From the NCBI GenBank assembly GCA_012184525.1, contig WOFQ01000014.1, positions 310,001 through 374,000 of the forward strand: DNA of 64,000 nt. Direction: 5' to 3'. The position numbers and the translations under genes are program-made. The notes beneath the pieces are model-generated. The model saw only the letters and a program-made list of their open reading frames with translations. It searched no databases and was not told the origin of the DNA. The DNA comes from Xenoacremonium recifei. Lineage: Eukaryota > Ascomycota > Sordariomycetes > Hypocreales > Nectriaceae. Shown here piece by piece: positions 23,646 through 33,639 of the stretch. Each line of letters begins with the position of its first letter. The stretch's first letter is position 1.

Positions 23646-26126
23646 GCCAGTGGTAGGGAGCTCGTTGCTGGCAGAGGTCGCGGGTTCTTGGGGCGTGGCT
23701 GGGTCGTCGGGGGCGTCGAGAGGGCGGGAGGTGGTGAGGTTGGAGGATTGGTCCAGGTTCGACCTTTCCGCGGCTGGGCAGACCGCGGATGGTGACTGAA
23801 CTGGGGTTTATTCGCTCACTGAGAAGCAATACAGCAAATAAGTGAACTGGGAATAGTGTGCAGCCGAGGTTGAGGTGGAAGAGCAAGCTCCTATCGACTT
23901 AATGCGGACGCAAGCGGGACGATGATTCTGGAGGCACGAGATCCAGCAGGACACTGGCCGAGGCCGTCATGTGATGGCCGATGCAGCAAAATCTGAATCA
24001 CGGGCAGGCGGGAATCGCAGGCGTGCCAGACGATGGCATTCGTGTTGGAGATGGAGGAAATGATGCCACTTGACGGATGCTGGAGGTGAGTTGTCGTCCA
24101 GGTGCCGTCGTTTCGGGGACAGCTTGTCCGTGCTGGCCTGGAGCCTGCCTGTAGCAGCCCCAGCGGAGGAACCTTCCACTGTAGGTCGGGTGGCCTGCCT
24201 GAGCTCCAGGGCAGTCGATAATCAGCGGGGGGGGGCGAGACCGCCTCCACTCCCTGCCCGGAGCGCTCTAGCGTCTGGCTGCAGTGCTGTAGGGCGCTGA
24301 CTTGGTGGCGCTTACAGTGGAGCCGCTGGTCCATCATGGGCAATCGCGGGCATCACATGGGCATTTACATATCTTGCACCGTGTCATGCCGCAGATGGTG
24401 CTTCGACCAGAGGGATGTTTTCATGATTGCTGTCAATATTGCACAGCTGGCCGCTCCGATGTACATGCAATTTGCAAGCAGGCCCGGGTCGGTTACTCCG
24501 CTTCGTCGCTGTGCCACCTCGGATACTCGTCGCTTTCATGACCGCCCAATGATGACGTCGACCACGGTTTAACCAGACGGGAGGTCTGTAAGACCATAAG
24601 CCTAAGCCTAAGCCTGAGCCTGTCCTAATCCGTAACAGCAGCCAGCAATGCGTGCTTCCAGGCTGCCACAGACCCATCACCACTGAAACGAGCTCCCGAG
24701 TGCCATGATATCCCATTGGCCTGGCGGGAAACAGCCCTCCAGAGTACCTATCCCTTGTGACTTTTGACCCCGCTGTCGAGGTCTGATAAGCACGGTACCG
24801 CTAAGTGCTGGACCTACGCCGAAGCGGCATGGTTGAGCTTGACTCGTTGGGGTTCCTGGCATCAGGCGACAGATCACTTCCCCTTGACCGGCTACACGGC
24901 TGTTCGTTAGGCTCTTGGGGTTCGACATTTGCTAATGTTTGAAGGATTTCGTAGAGCTTGGGAAAGAATATGCCTTCCCGAATTGGAGACGCCCTCTTAG
25001 CGGGCGAACCCGGGGAAGTTTCACACCATCATGACCCTAGGGTAAGTGAGATCTCGGCTCTGGGATGAAACAAATCGAGCAGCTCTAGGTGTTTAAACAG
25101 CTTGCTTGAAGGATCATATCGGGGGTAATAAACGACCATGCTCCAGTGAGTAGCTGCATCTACTTACCTTGGGTTGGAAAGGGCGTTTTACCTTCCGGCG
25201 AGAAAGTGTCATCCCGACAACGCTTTTTCCGGAAAGCACCGTAGACTATGTTTATAGAACCGGAGGGCATGATAAATGGCAGGATACAGCAAAGGACCAG
25301 CAAAGGAGCTTTCCTCCAACATCAATGCTATCCCAATATCCAAGACGCAGAGACATGCCAACATGTTAATGGACCCTACTATTACTAAAGGAACAGCCGA
25401 ATCCTAACCAGCTTCCCGGTGCATAAGGTTCCTAGCGCACCAAGTCAGGGGTTCTCATCTTGTAATTCGATTCCAACACCCGGCCAAGCTTGGAATAAAA
25501 CCACCACGGCCATTCAGATCGCTAGTTGAGCAAGCCATGCTCAAGGCATCTGCTTTTCTTCAATCGTCCACATCACCTGCTGACGTTGCCAGTTCCAGGC
25601 TCCCAAATTTCTCAAGAGCGCACCAGCCACACTTTCAAGACCAGCCCGATGGGACAGTCACGTGTCAAATCTTCCGTTGCTGGGCATGCCAGAATGACCC
25701 GCCAAAAGGGCCACGCATTGACGCCACATGTGGCTTCCGCAATGCAACGGTGGGCGGGGCGCAGCAACGACGTATGTACCTCCGTGATTTTAGTGCTCTT
25801 GTTAGGCTCGTGAACTCGCTGTCGTCTTGCGAGTCCTCCTTATTCCATCAACATCCCGCGTTTCCATCATATACCGACCCTCCTGTCGACGACACCCTCC
25901 CGTTCCTTTCAAGCGGCAGACTGACACACGATCTCGCCTTAGAGCTCCCTTTAAGCTTTACCGTCTTCCGAGAAGCTTTGCGCGCCTCATCTAGACTTCG
26001 TCACCGCATACTTCCCCTCGACAGCGACAACAAGCTCCGGGCCCTCGAGCCTCCCGATCTCTTCACACAGTACCATCGCGGACGGCATACGATTTCTAGA
26101 CATCTAGAGGAGGACTATACTTCAAA
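23646..26126. other. Divergent upstream region of gid7 and vps1
   Basis: A 2.5 kb stretch without a supported gene. It includes a TAAGCC hexamer run near 24597, a nine-G run near 24227 and a CACGTG element at 25659. The 197-codon ORF ending at the vps1 start is treated as part of the vps1 leader and is discussed among the findings. Confidence 0.55.
24597..24621 (+). repeat. TAAGCC hexanucleotide tandem run
   Basis: Three units of TAAGCC followed by a degenerate TGAGCC. It is not the fungal telomere unit TTAGGG. Confidence 0.75.
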
Positions 26127-28467
26127 ATGAGCGGTTCCCTCGTGACCCCGGGTGGTATCTCGGATCCCGCCCTGATCCAGTTCGTGCCCCAACAGCTAGC
26201 TACCAAGCTCTTGCCGGATCTTGCTCCCTGACCACTATCGATAGACTCGTCAACAAGCTCCAGGATGTCTTCGCGACTGTTGGTGTCAACAACCCCATCG
26301 ATCTGCCCCAGATTGCTGTCGTAGGCAGTCAGTCGAGCGGAAAGAGTTCAGTATTGGAAAACATCGTCGGCCGAGACTTGTAAGTCCCAGGCCCCCTTTT
26401 GCCCGTATCTTGGTGTTACGTGGCGGGGAAAGTCGTTGACAAGAATTTCTATAGCTTGCCTCGAGGCTCCGGTATCGTTACGCGACGACCCCTTGTTCTC
26501 CAGCTTATCAACCGACCTGCCCAAGCCAATGGTGTCAAGGCGGAGGACGTTTCAACGGCCACCGACAAGGCGGCGAACCCTGACGAGTGGGGAGAGTTCC
26601 TCCACATCCCAGGACAGAAGTTCTACGACTTCACCAAGATCCGCGACGAGATTGCCAGGGAAACCGAGGCCAAGGTTGGCCGAAATGCCGGCATCTCACC
26701 CGCGCCCATTAACCTCCGAATCTACTCCCCTAATGTCCTGACTCTGACCTTGGTCGACTTGCCCGGTCTGACCAAGGTCCCCGTTGGTGACCAGCCTCGC
26801 GATATCGAACGACAGATCCGAGATATGGTGCTTAAATACATTGGCAAGTCCAACGCTATCATCCTGGCTGTGACGGCTGCCAACATCGATCTGGCCAACT
26901 CGGACGGTCTGAAGATGGCTCGAGAGGTCGACCCCGAGGGTCAGCGAACGATTGGTGTGCTCACAAAGGTCGATCTGATGGACGAGGGTACGGATGTCAT
27001 CGACATTCTCTCCAACCGCGTCATTCCCCTGCGTCTGGGCTACGTCCCAGTCGTCAACCGAGGCCAGCGAGACATCGACAATAAGAAGGCCATTAACGCT
27101 GCCCTGGAGGCGGAGAAGAACTTTTTCGAGAACCACAAGGCATACCGGAACAAGAGCTCTTACTGCGGAACCCCCTACCTGGCTCGAAAGCTCAACCTGA
27201 TCCTGATGATGCACATTAAGCAGACCCTCCCCGACATCAAGGCGCGCATTGCGAGCTCCCTCCAGAAATACACATCCGAACTCGAGAGCCTGGGCCCTTC
27301 GATGCTCGGAAACAGCGCCAACATCGTCCTCAACATCATCACCGAGTTCACGAACGAGTGGCGAACGGTTCTCGATGGTAACAACACGGAACTGTCGAGC
27401 ACGGAGCTCTCGGGCGGTGCGCGTATCAGCTTCGTCTTCCACGAGCTCTACTCCAACGGTGTCAAGGCGCTGGACCCCTTTGACGTGGTCAAGGATGTGG
27501 ACATTCGAACGATACTCTACAACTCGTCTGGTTCATCTCCTGCGCTGTTCGTGGGAACAACGGCTTTCGAGCTCATCGTGAAGCAGCAGATCAAGCGCAT
27601 GGAGGACCCCAGCTTGAAGTGTGTGTCGCTTGTCTACGACGAGTTGGTGCGCATCCTGTCTCAGCTCCTCGCCAAGCAGCTGTACCGAAGGTATCCCTCG
27701 CTCAAGGAGAAGATGCATGGCGTCGTTATTGGTTTCTTCAAGAAGGCCATGGAGCCCACCAACAAGCTAGTGAAGGACCTCGTCGCGATGGAGGCGTGCT
27801 ACATCAACACTGGCCATCCCGACTTCTTGAACGGCCACCGAGCTATGGCCATGGTGAACGAGAGATACAACCCTGTCAAGCCTGTCCAAGTCGATCCCAA
27901 GACGGGCAAGCCTCTGCCTGTATCGACGCCCGCTCGCGCCGCCAGCCCGTCAGTCCCGGAGCCGGACAACGCTGCAAACGGCGGCTTCTTCGGCAGCTTC
28001 TTTGCTGCCAAGAACAAGAAGAAGGCTGCTGCCATGGAGCCTCCGCCACCCACACTCAAGGCCTCTGGCACCCTGTCGGAGCGTGAGAACATCGAAGTCG
28101 AGGTTATTAGTATGTGCAAAGCTGTATGATCCATTCCTGAGCTGCGCTAACGTGATGACAGAGCTGTTGATTGCCTCTTACTACAACATCGTCAAGCGAA
28201 CCATGGTCGACATGGTGCCCAAGGCCATCATGCTAACCCTTGTCCAGTATGTCGACCGCTCCCCCCCTGAATCAGTCTTAACTAACAACGGTTTCCAGGT
28301 TCACCAAGGATGAGATGCAGCGAGAGTTGCTGGAGAACATGTACCGAACAGACCAGCTGGACGAACTCCTCAAGGAGAGCGACTTCACGATCCGGCGGCG
28401 GAAGGAGTGCCAGCAGATGGTCGAGTCCCTGGCCAAGGCCAACGAGATTGTCGCCCAAGTGCAGTGA
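26127..28467 (+). CDS. vps1: Dynamin-like GTPase Vps1
   Basis: Five exons: 26127-26179, 26245-26379, 26455-28109, 28162-28246 and 28299-28467, giving 698 residues against about 704 in yeast. The small first exon encodes MSGSLVTPGGISDPALIQ and is needed to reach the GTPase domain (LVNKLQDVF). The P-loop GSQSSGKSS has Lys51; DLPGLTK and TKVDLMD supply the other GTPase motifs. The middle and stalk region follows, then an insert rich in Pro, Ala and Lys (FFGSFFAAKNKKK), and the C-terminal GTPase effector domain spans exons 4 and 5 and ends in IVAQVQ. The insert and the absence of a PH domain favour Vps1 over Dnm1. Vps1 acts in vacuolar protein sorting, endosome-Golgi traffic and peroxisome fission. 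Confidence 0.96.
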
Positions 28468-29115
28468 TCGCCCCATCTCCCACTGCACACCAACGACATC
28501 AACAACAACATCACCAAAACCTCCTCTCCTCCCCCGCATCCCACCAAAGATGTCCTCCCCCCAAGCTAGACGGGCCTCGGCCCAGACTAGACCTCCCCCT
28601 CGGACCTTGTCCTTTCTTTTTCGATACCACGAGTTTTCTTTCGGGGACACTAGATTAGACTGATTAATGAAACATTGTGTGCCGTGGGGATGGGTTTTGC
28701 TATTGACGTTGTCCTAATGATGTGAGGGACAAGGGGCAAGAGAGCGGGAGTCTTGGAGGAGGAGGGGGGACTTTTTGGGCGGCACTGGTGGGTTTATATT
28801 AGTTAGTTAGTTGGTCTTGTGCTGGTTGGTACGTTGTACGTGTGTTGTTTATGGCATCGCAGGTTTAGGTAGAATACAGTGATGTTATCCCCTTTCAATC
28901 TGCTGTTCGAAGGCAAGCTTCGCCGGGATGACTGCAACATCTACCACGCTTAATTTTGGCGTAGTACAGGTTTCCCCTTAATCTCAGGTAGACTTTCACA
29001 ACAGGAGACACCAACCTGCTATGAGATACCACAAGAAACATGTGGACGAGCACGCTTGACTACATGGCACAGACAGAGAAACATAGATACATATACCAAA
29101 CCCGAGCTCAGATAT
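28468..29115. other. Convergent 3' flanks of vps1 and the racemase gene
   Basis: No gene is seen. A TTAG tetranucleotide run lies near 28797-28814. The region should hold both 3' untranslated regions. Confidence 0.6.
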
Positions 29116-30397
29116 TCAAAGTTTGGCAACATCCCTCCACACAAGCCCGCCGTTCTCAACCTCAAACTCCCTCCCTTTCACCCAACCAACCCAGTCTTTC
29201 AACCTATCCTCGCCGCCCTCACCAGGAGCAACCGAGATACCCTCATAACCATCTCCCTCCACTCCCCTACCTTGGCCATACATCGCCGCATCCACCCGTG
29301 CAGCGTCCTGCTTCACCGCCAGACAGGGTGTCTCTCGTAGCGTCACAGCAGGCCGCTGATCGCCTTCTCGGCCCTTCTCCGATCCCAGCTCGACGTAATC
29401 CAGCACTGGCGTGCAGCATGCGTCCGTGCCGTCGAAGATGGCTTCCCATTCGCTACGGGTCTTGCTCTTGAACGTGCGTTGCAACAAGTCCCGAACCTCT
29501 GGCCACCGAGCCTCGTCGGCCCGCGCGGCTTCAACCTCCTCTACGGGAAGGCCGAGCCCCTTGATGAGTACCCGGAAGAAATGAGGCTCTAGCGCACCAA
29601 CGGCCATGTAGCCTCCATCGCGAGTTTCGTACGTATCATACCACGGGCAGCCACCGTCTAGCAAGTTACGCCCGCGACCCTTGTCACCGAGAGGGGTGCG
29701 AAGTGCTATGCGTGGGAAAGTTGAGAGGTATGAGCTGCCGTCGACCATGTTGGCCTCGACGACCTGGCCCTTTCCGCTTGCTTGGCGCGCAATGACGGCG
29801 AGCAGAACGCCTTGGAACAGCACGGCGCCTCCGCCAGCGAAATCAGCAAGGATGTTCCACGGCGGGTGCGGTTTCTCGCCATCACGACCCAGTAGACTCA
29901 GTGCGCCCGACACGGCGAGGTAGTTGATATCATGTCCCGCCATCATAGCGTATTTGCCATCGCGACGGAAGCCAGTCATGCGGCCGTAGATGAGGCGCGG
30001 GTTGAGCTCCATCAAGACCTTTGGTCCGAGACCGAGCTTCTCAAGAACTCCCGGACGAAACGGGTCGATGATCACGTCGGCGCGGCAGGCCAATTGCTTG
30101 ATCAGGGCGACGCCGCGCGCGGACTTGAGGTCGACAGCGATGGAAGCCTTGTGGCGTGCGAGCATGTCTTCCGTGGGGAGCGGAGACCGGCCAAAGGCGT
30201 GGGAAGAGCCAGGAAGAGCGCGGTCGATGCGCAGGACGGAGGCGCCGGCGTCAGCCAGGAGCATGCCGGCAAAGGGGCCTTCTCATGTCAACTCATGATG
30301 ATCCTGGGGATGGTGTTGAAGGCAGGCTGGACTTACCTGGGGCCAGGCCCGCAAACTCCAGCACCTTGATGCCCTGAAGCGGTGGGGGTCCTGCCAT
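29116..30397 (-). CDS. Alpha-methylacyl-CoA racemase-like CoA-transferase family III enzyme, peroxisomal
   Basis: Two exons, 30397-30337 and 30278-29116, giving 407 residues. The 61-nt first exon encodes MAGPPPLQGIKVLEFAGLAP, the classical N-terminus of the CaiB/BaiF family, and splices into GPFAGMLLADAGA. Known catalytic residues of the Mycobacterium racemase MCR (His126, Asp156, Glu241) are all present with a constant offset of ten: His136 in GHDINYLAVSG, Asp166 in ILADFAGG and Glu251 in AVGALEP. This favours a racemase acting on 2-methylacyl-CoA in branched-chain fatty acid breakdown over a formyl- or carnitine-CoA transferase. The C-terminus is AKL, a canonical PTS1 variant, so the enzyme is probably peroxisomal. 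Substrate is inferred, not shown. Confidence 0.93.
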
Positions 30398-31661
30398 GGC
30401 TGCTCGATTGTCGGGAAGTATCTGAGATGATCTGAGATGAAGAGGTCCAAAGCTCAAGGCAACAAAGGATTCAATATCTCATCCCTATCAGCACAATCCC
30501 TCACATGGTGGATGCCATGATGAATATGCCCGGATTTGAATACCCGCCCACCCACGGCCCGAAGCCGAGGTCTCTTTGCGCCCGTTGTAGGCATTGGAGC
30601 TCGGTCAGGCCAGCGGTGAGCCGGTCTTCCCCCCACCACTCCGTCCAGCGGCCCGGGGTTCAAACTGCGGGGAGTTTAGCCACTGAAGTCCACGATCCAG
30701 GCTGGGGTGACATGTGCTTGCGGGCGCAACTGATCCCGAAAAAGAAACATTCTCGACGTCAAGGCCACACGCCTGTTCGTCCGCGGGAGGGGGTGGCCGA
30801 CGGGAGGCTTAAATGGACGACAGAGCCGCATTTCCACGACGTTGAAAGAGGGAAGTTTTGAGAATGAAGGAAATATCCCTCCGCGTCTTGATCGAGTGCG
30901 ACAACCCATCGCGACTGCCTCATCAGTTCACTTTACGCTTCGGGCGGACCTGCTGTTCCCCTCCTCTCGATTCTCAGAAAGGCAAGACTCCTGAGCATTA
31001 CCCTCCATCCTAGTATCAATATCAATTCGCCTACCTATATGCCTCTATCTCCTTGGACGTCGTTCCCCAATGCTTCTCCTCTTCTCCTCACACACAAAAC
31101 TCACCCCGTAACTTTTCTAGACTGCGACACTTTCAGACACACCGCCAAGCAGTCACCAAATCTTCCAAATTTCTTTTTTTCAATCAGCCAGGGGAGTGGG
31201 CGGCACCAGCGAGACGAGAAAAGGCGCATCGGAGCATTTCCAGGCCCCTCTTGTTGACAGGGGTCGAGGGTTTTACCCAACAAGAGTGAGTGGGATGTGG
31301 GACATCGTGAGATCATCTCGTGTTGTGCGGGAATGAGTCTAGAGAAAAGTGTATTCTTCATTCTATCAATAACACGTTTGTTCTACCGAAACATAAAATG
31401 ATCCATCCAGGGGGATTTTCCCTTGACTGAAAACCCCACCAACGCCCAACAATCAACTAAAACATTTCATCATGCCATTTCCCGAGTGAAAAGTCGGGAA
31501 TTGAGGGGAATAGAAGGCCAAAGAGGGGAAGAGTCGATCTCGTGCTTCGGGCAGAGACGATGATCGACTGTGAATCGAGTTTTTTTGTTGTTTGCTGTCT
31601 TTTCGAAAGACCTTTTTGCTCGTGTCCCTTAGAAACTTAAATCCCTTGGAAATAGTCTCAT
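30398..31661. other. Intergenic between gdh and the racemase gene
   Basis: The stretch is upstream of the racemase gene and downstream of gdh, both on the minus strand. No gene is seen. A perfect 10-bp direct repeat (TCTGAGATGA twice) lies at 30421-30440, just upstream of the racemase start. Confidence 0.6.
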
Positions 31662-33402
31662 TTAAGAGCTCTTCCACCAGTCACCCTGGTCGTGCATGGC
31701 GCGGGCGACCTTGATGAAACCAGCAATGTTGCTGCCGGCGACCAAGCTGGGGAGCTCGCCCTCCTTGGCCTCGACGAACTCCTTGGCGGTCTCGAGACCG
31801 GCGTAGAAGGCATCCTTCATGATGTTCTTCAGGCGGTCGTCGACCTCCTTCTCAGTCCACTGGATGCGCTGGCTGTTCTGGGCCATCTCGAGACCGGACA
31901 CAGCGACACCACCGCAGTTGGAGGCCTTGCCAGGAGCGTACCAGACGCTGGTCTGGCCCTTCTCCTTGCGCTCGGCCTCGAAGACGTCAATGGCCTGCTG
32001 AGTGCAGCCCATGTTGGAACCCTCAGCAACGATGTAGGCGCCGTTGGCGACCAGCGTCTCGGCCTCCTCCTTGCTGACTTCGTTCTGGGTGGCGCAGGGA
32101 AGCGCAATGTCGACCTTGCCGACGTGGACCCAGGGGCGGGCACCCTCGATGTACTTGAACTTGCCGTTGTGCTCGTAGGCAGTGAGGGCCTTGCGGTCGA
32201 CCTTGAGGGCGGCGATGGCGTGGACTTCCTCAGGAGTGAAGTGGGCGTCACCCTCAGCGATGAGGGCACCCTTGGAGTCGGACAGCGACACGACGGTAGC
32301 GCCGAGCTCGATGGCCTTGAGAGCAGCGTACTGAGCGACGTTGCCAGAGCCGGAAATGGCGACACGCTTGCCCTCGAAAGTGCCACGGCCGGCAACCTCG
32401 AGCATGTGCTCGACGTAGTAGATCAGACCGTAGCCAGTGGCCTCAGGTCGGATCAGAGAACCACCCCAGGTCAGGCCCTTGCCGGTCAGGACACCCTCCC
32501 AGCGGTTGCGGACGGCGCGGTAGCAGCCGAACAGCCAGCCAATCTCTCGGCCAGAGACACCAATGTCACCAGCGGGAACATCAGTCTCAGCGCCGATGTG
32601 GCGGCTGAGCTCTCGCATGAAGGCAACGCAGAAGCGTCGGATCTCGCTGTCAGACTTGCCCTTGGGGTCGAAGTCAGCACCACCCTTGCCACCACCCATG
32701 TTCACTAACAAGATCCTGTCAGTTTAAATTGCTCCTCATATTTGAGTGGTCGGTAGACTTACAGCCAGTCAGGGCATTCTTGAAAGTCTGCTCGAAGCCA
32801 AGGAATTTGAGACTGTAACAGACGATCCAATTAGCTCTAGGTCTTTAAAATGCTTGACACATTTACTGCTGTGGTCAAGGCCAAGCCGAGCCATCTGGGG
32901 CCTGCAATCTGGAGCTTGCATTTGCCTTTGGGCTAATAAGAGTGGGCTTGGGTCTCTCGTCTTCTATGCATCGCGCCAATGCGAACCGGAATCCGGATTG
33001 GCGGGTAGGGGCGTGGGAGAATCAAAAGAGACGACAGATAAGGCTGTGTAATAAGAGATTCACGTACATGGACAGGTTCACCGAGGGGTGGAATCGAAGG
33101 CCGCCCTTGTAGGGGCCCAGGGCAGAGTTGTACTGAACACGGAATCCGCGGTTGACCTGAAGCTTGCCGGCATCGTTCTCCCAGACAACACGGAACTGAA
33201 CAACGCGCTCGGGGATGGCGACGACCTCAAGGGCGGTGCGGAACTCGGGGTGCTCGCTGAAGAGCTTGGAGTTCTCAAGAGTGCTCACAAGCTCTGAGTC
33301 GGGTTAGTCAGGGAATGTTGTAGGACGGAGTACAGAGCACCAGGTATGAGACATACCATTGTAAGCCTGCTCGAACTCGGGCTCAGAGGGAAGGTTCGAC
33401 AT
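31662..33402 (-). CDS. gdhA: NADP-specific glutamate dehydrogenase
   Basis: Four exons: 33402-33357, 33293-33068, 32812-32763 and 32704-31662, giving 454 residues, the same length as the Neurospora am product. The enzyme makes glutamate from 2-oxoglutarate and ammonium with NADPH and is the main ammonium-assimilation route in fungi. The second exon has NRGFRVQYNSALGPYKGGLRFHP; the 50-nt third exon encodes LKFLGFEQTFKNALTG; the fourth opens with LNMGGGKGGADFDPKG, carrying active-site Lys114. The nucleotide-binding motif GSGNVAQYAA follows. Intron 2 is long for this genome (255 nt). The unspliced frame would begin at LNMGGG and lose the substrate-binding N-terminus, so the small exons are needed. 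Codon choice is strongly biased, as in highly expressed genes. Confidence 0.98.
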
Positions 33403-33498
33403 GATGATGGGATGAAACTGCGGTATGCAGGAATCGAGAGGATGATGGTGGTGGTCGTCGAGGAGGGAGGTGAGGACGGTTTATATGTTCGGGTCGCG

Positions 33499-33518
33499 AG
33501 ATAAGGTCCGACTGATAA
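33499..33518. promoter_or_regulatory. Paired GATA elements upstream of gdhA (candidate AreA/NIT2 sites)
   Basis: AGATAAG (33499-33505) and TGATAA (33513-33518) both fit the HGATAR consensus of the nitrogen regulator AreA/NIT2. They lie about 100 nt before the gdhA start codon. The TATA-like element is further upstream, so they may fall in the 5' leader. Confidence 0.35.
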
Positions 33519-33630
33519 AGATCGGTGTCGTCACTCGTGAGGCAGAGAAGGTGCGGGATGGCGGTCGAGGATATCGAAGGAAGGAGGTTCAGAACAAGAC
33601 CTCCCTCGCGACTGAAGGCGATGGCTCCTG

Positions 33631-33639
33631 CCTTATATA
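33631..33639 (-). promoter_or_regulatory. TATA-like box for gdhA
   Basis: On the minus strand the sequence reads TATATAAGG, about 230 nt before the gdhA start codon. It is a good match to a TATA element for a strongly expressed gene. Confidence 0.5.

Noticed and set aside
24597..24621. Telomere-like repeat
   Set aside because: The unit is TAAGCC, not TTAGGG/CCCTAA, and only about three copies occur.
26696..27442. 248-codon ORF antisense to vps1
   Set aside because: A shadow of the well-conserved dynamin frame.
31692..32708. 338-codon ORF antisense to gdhA
   Set aside because: It mirrors the gdhA reading frame; strong codon bias in the sense gene removes stops on the other strand. The protein has no domain and the sense gene is certain.
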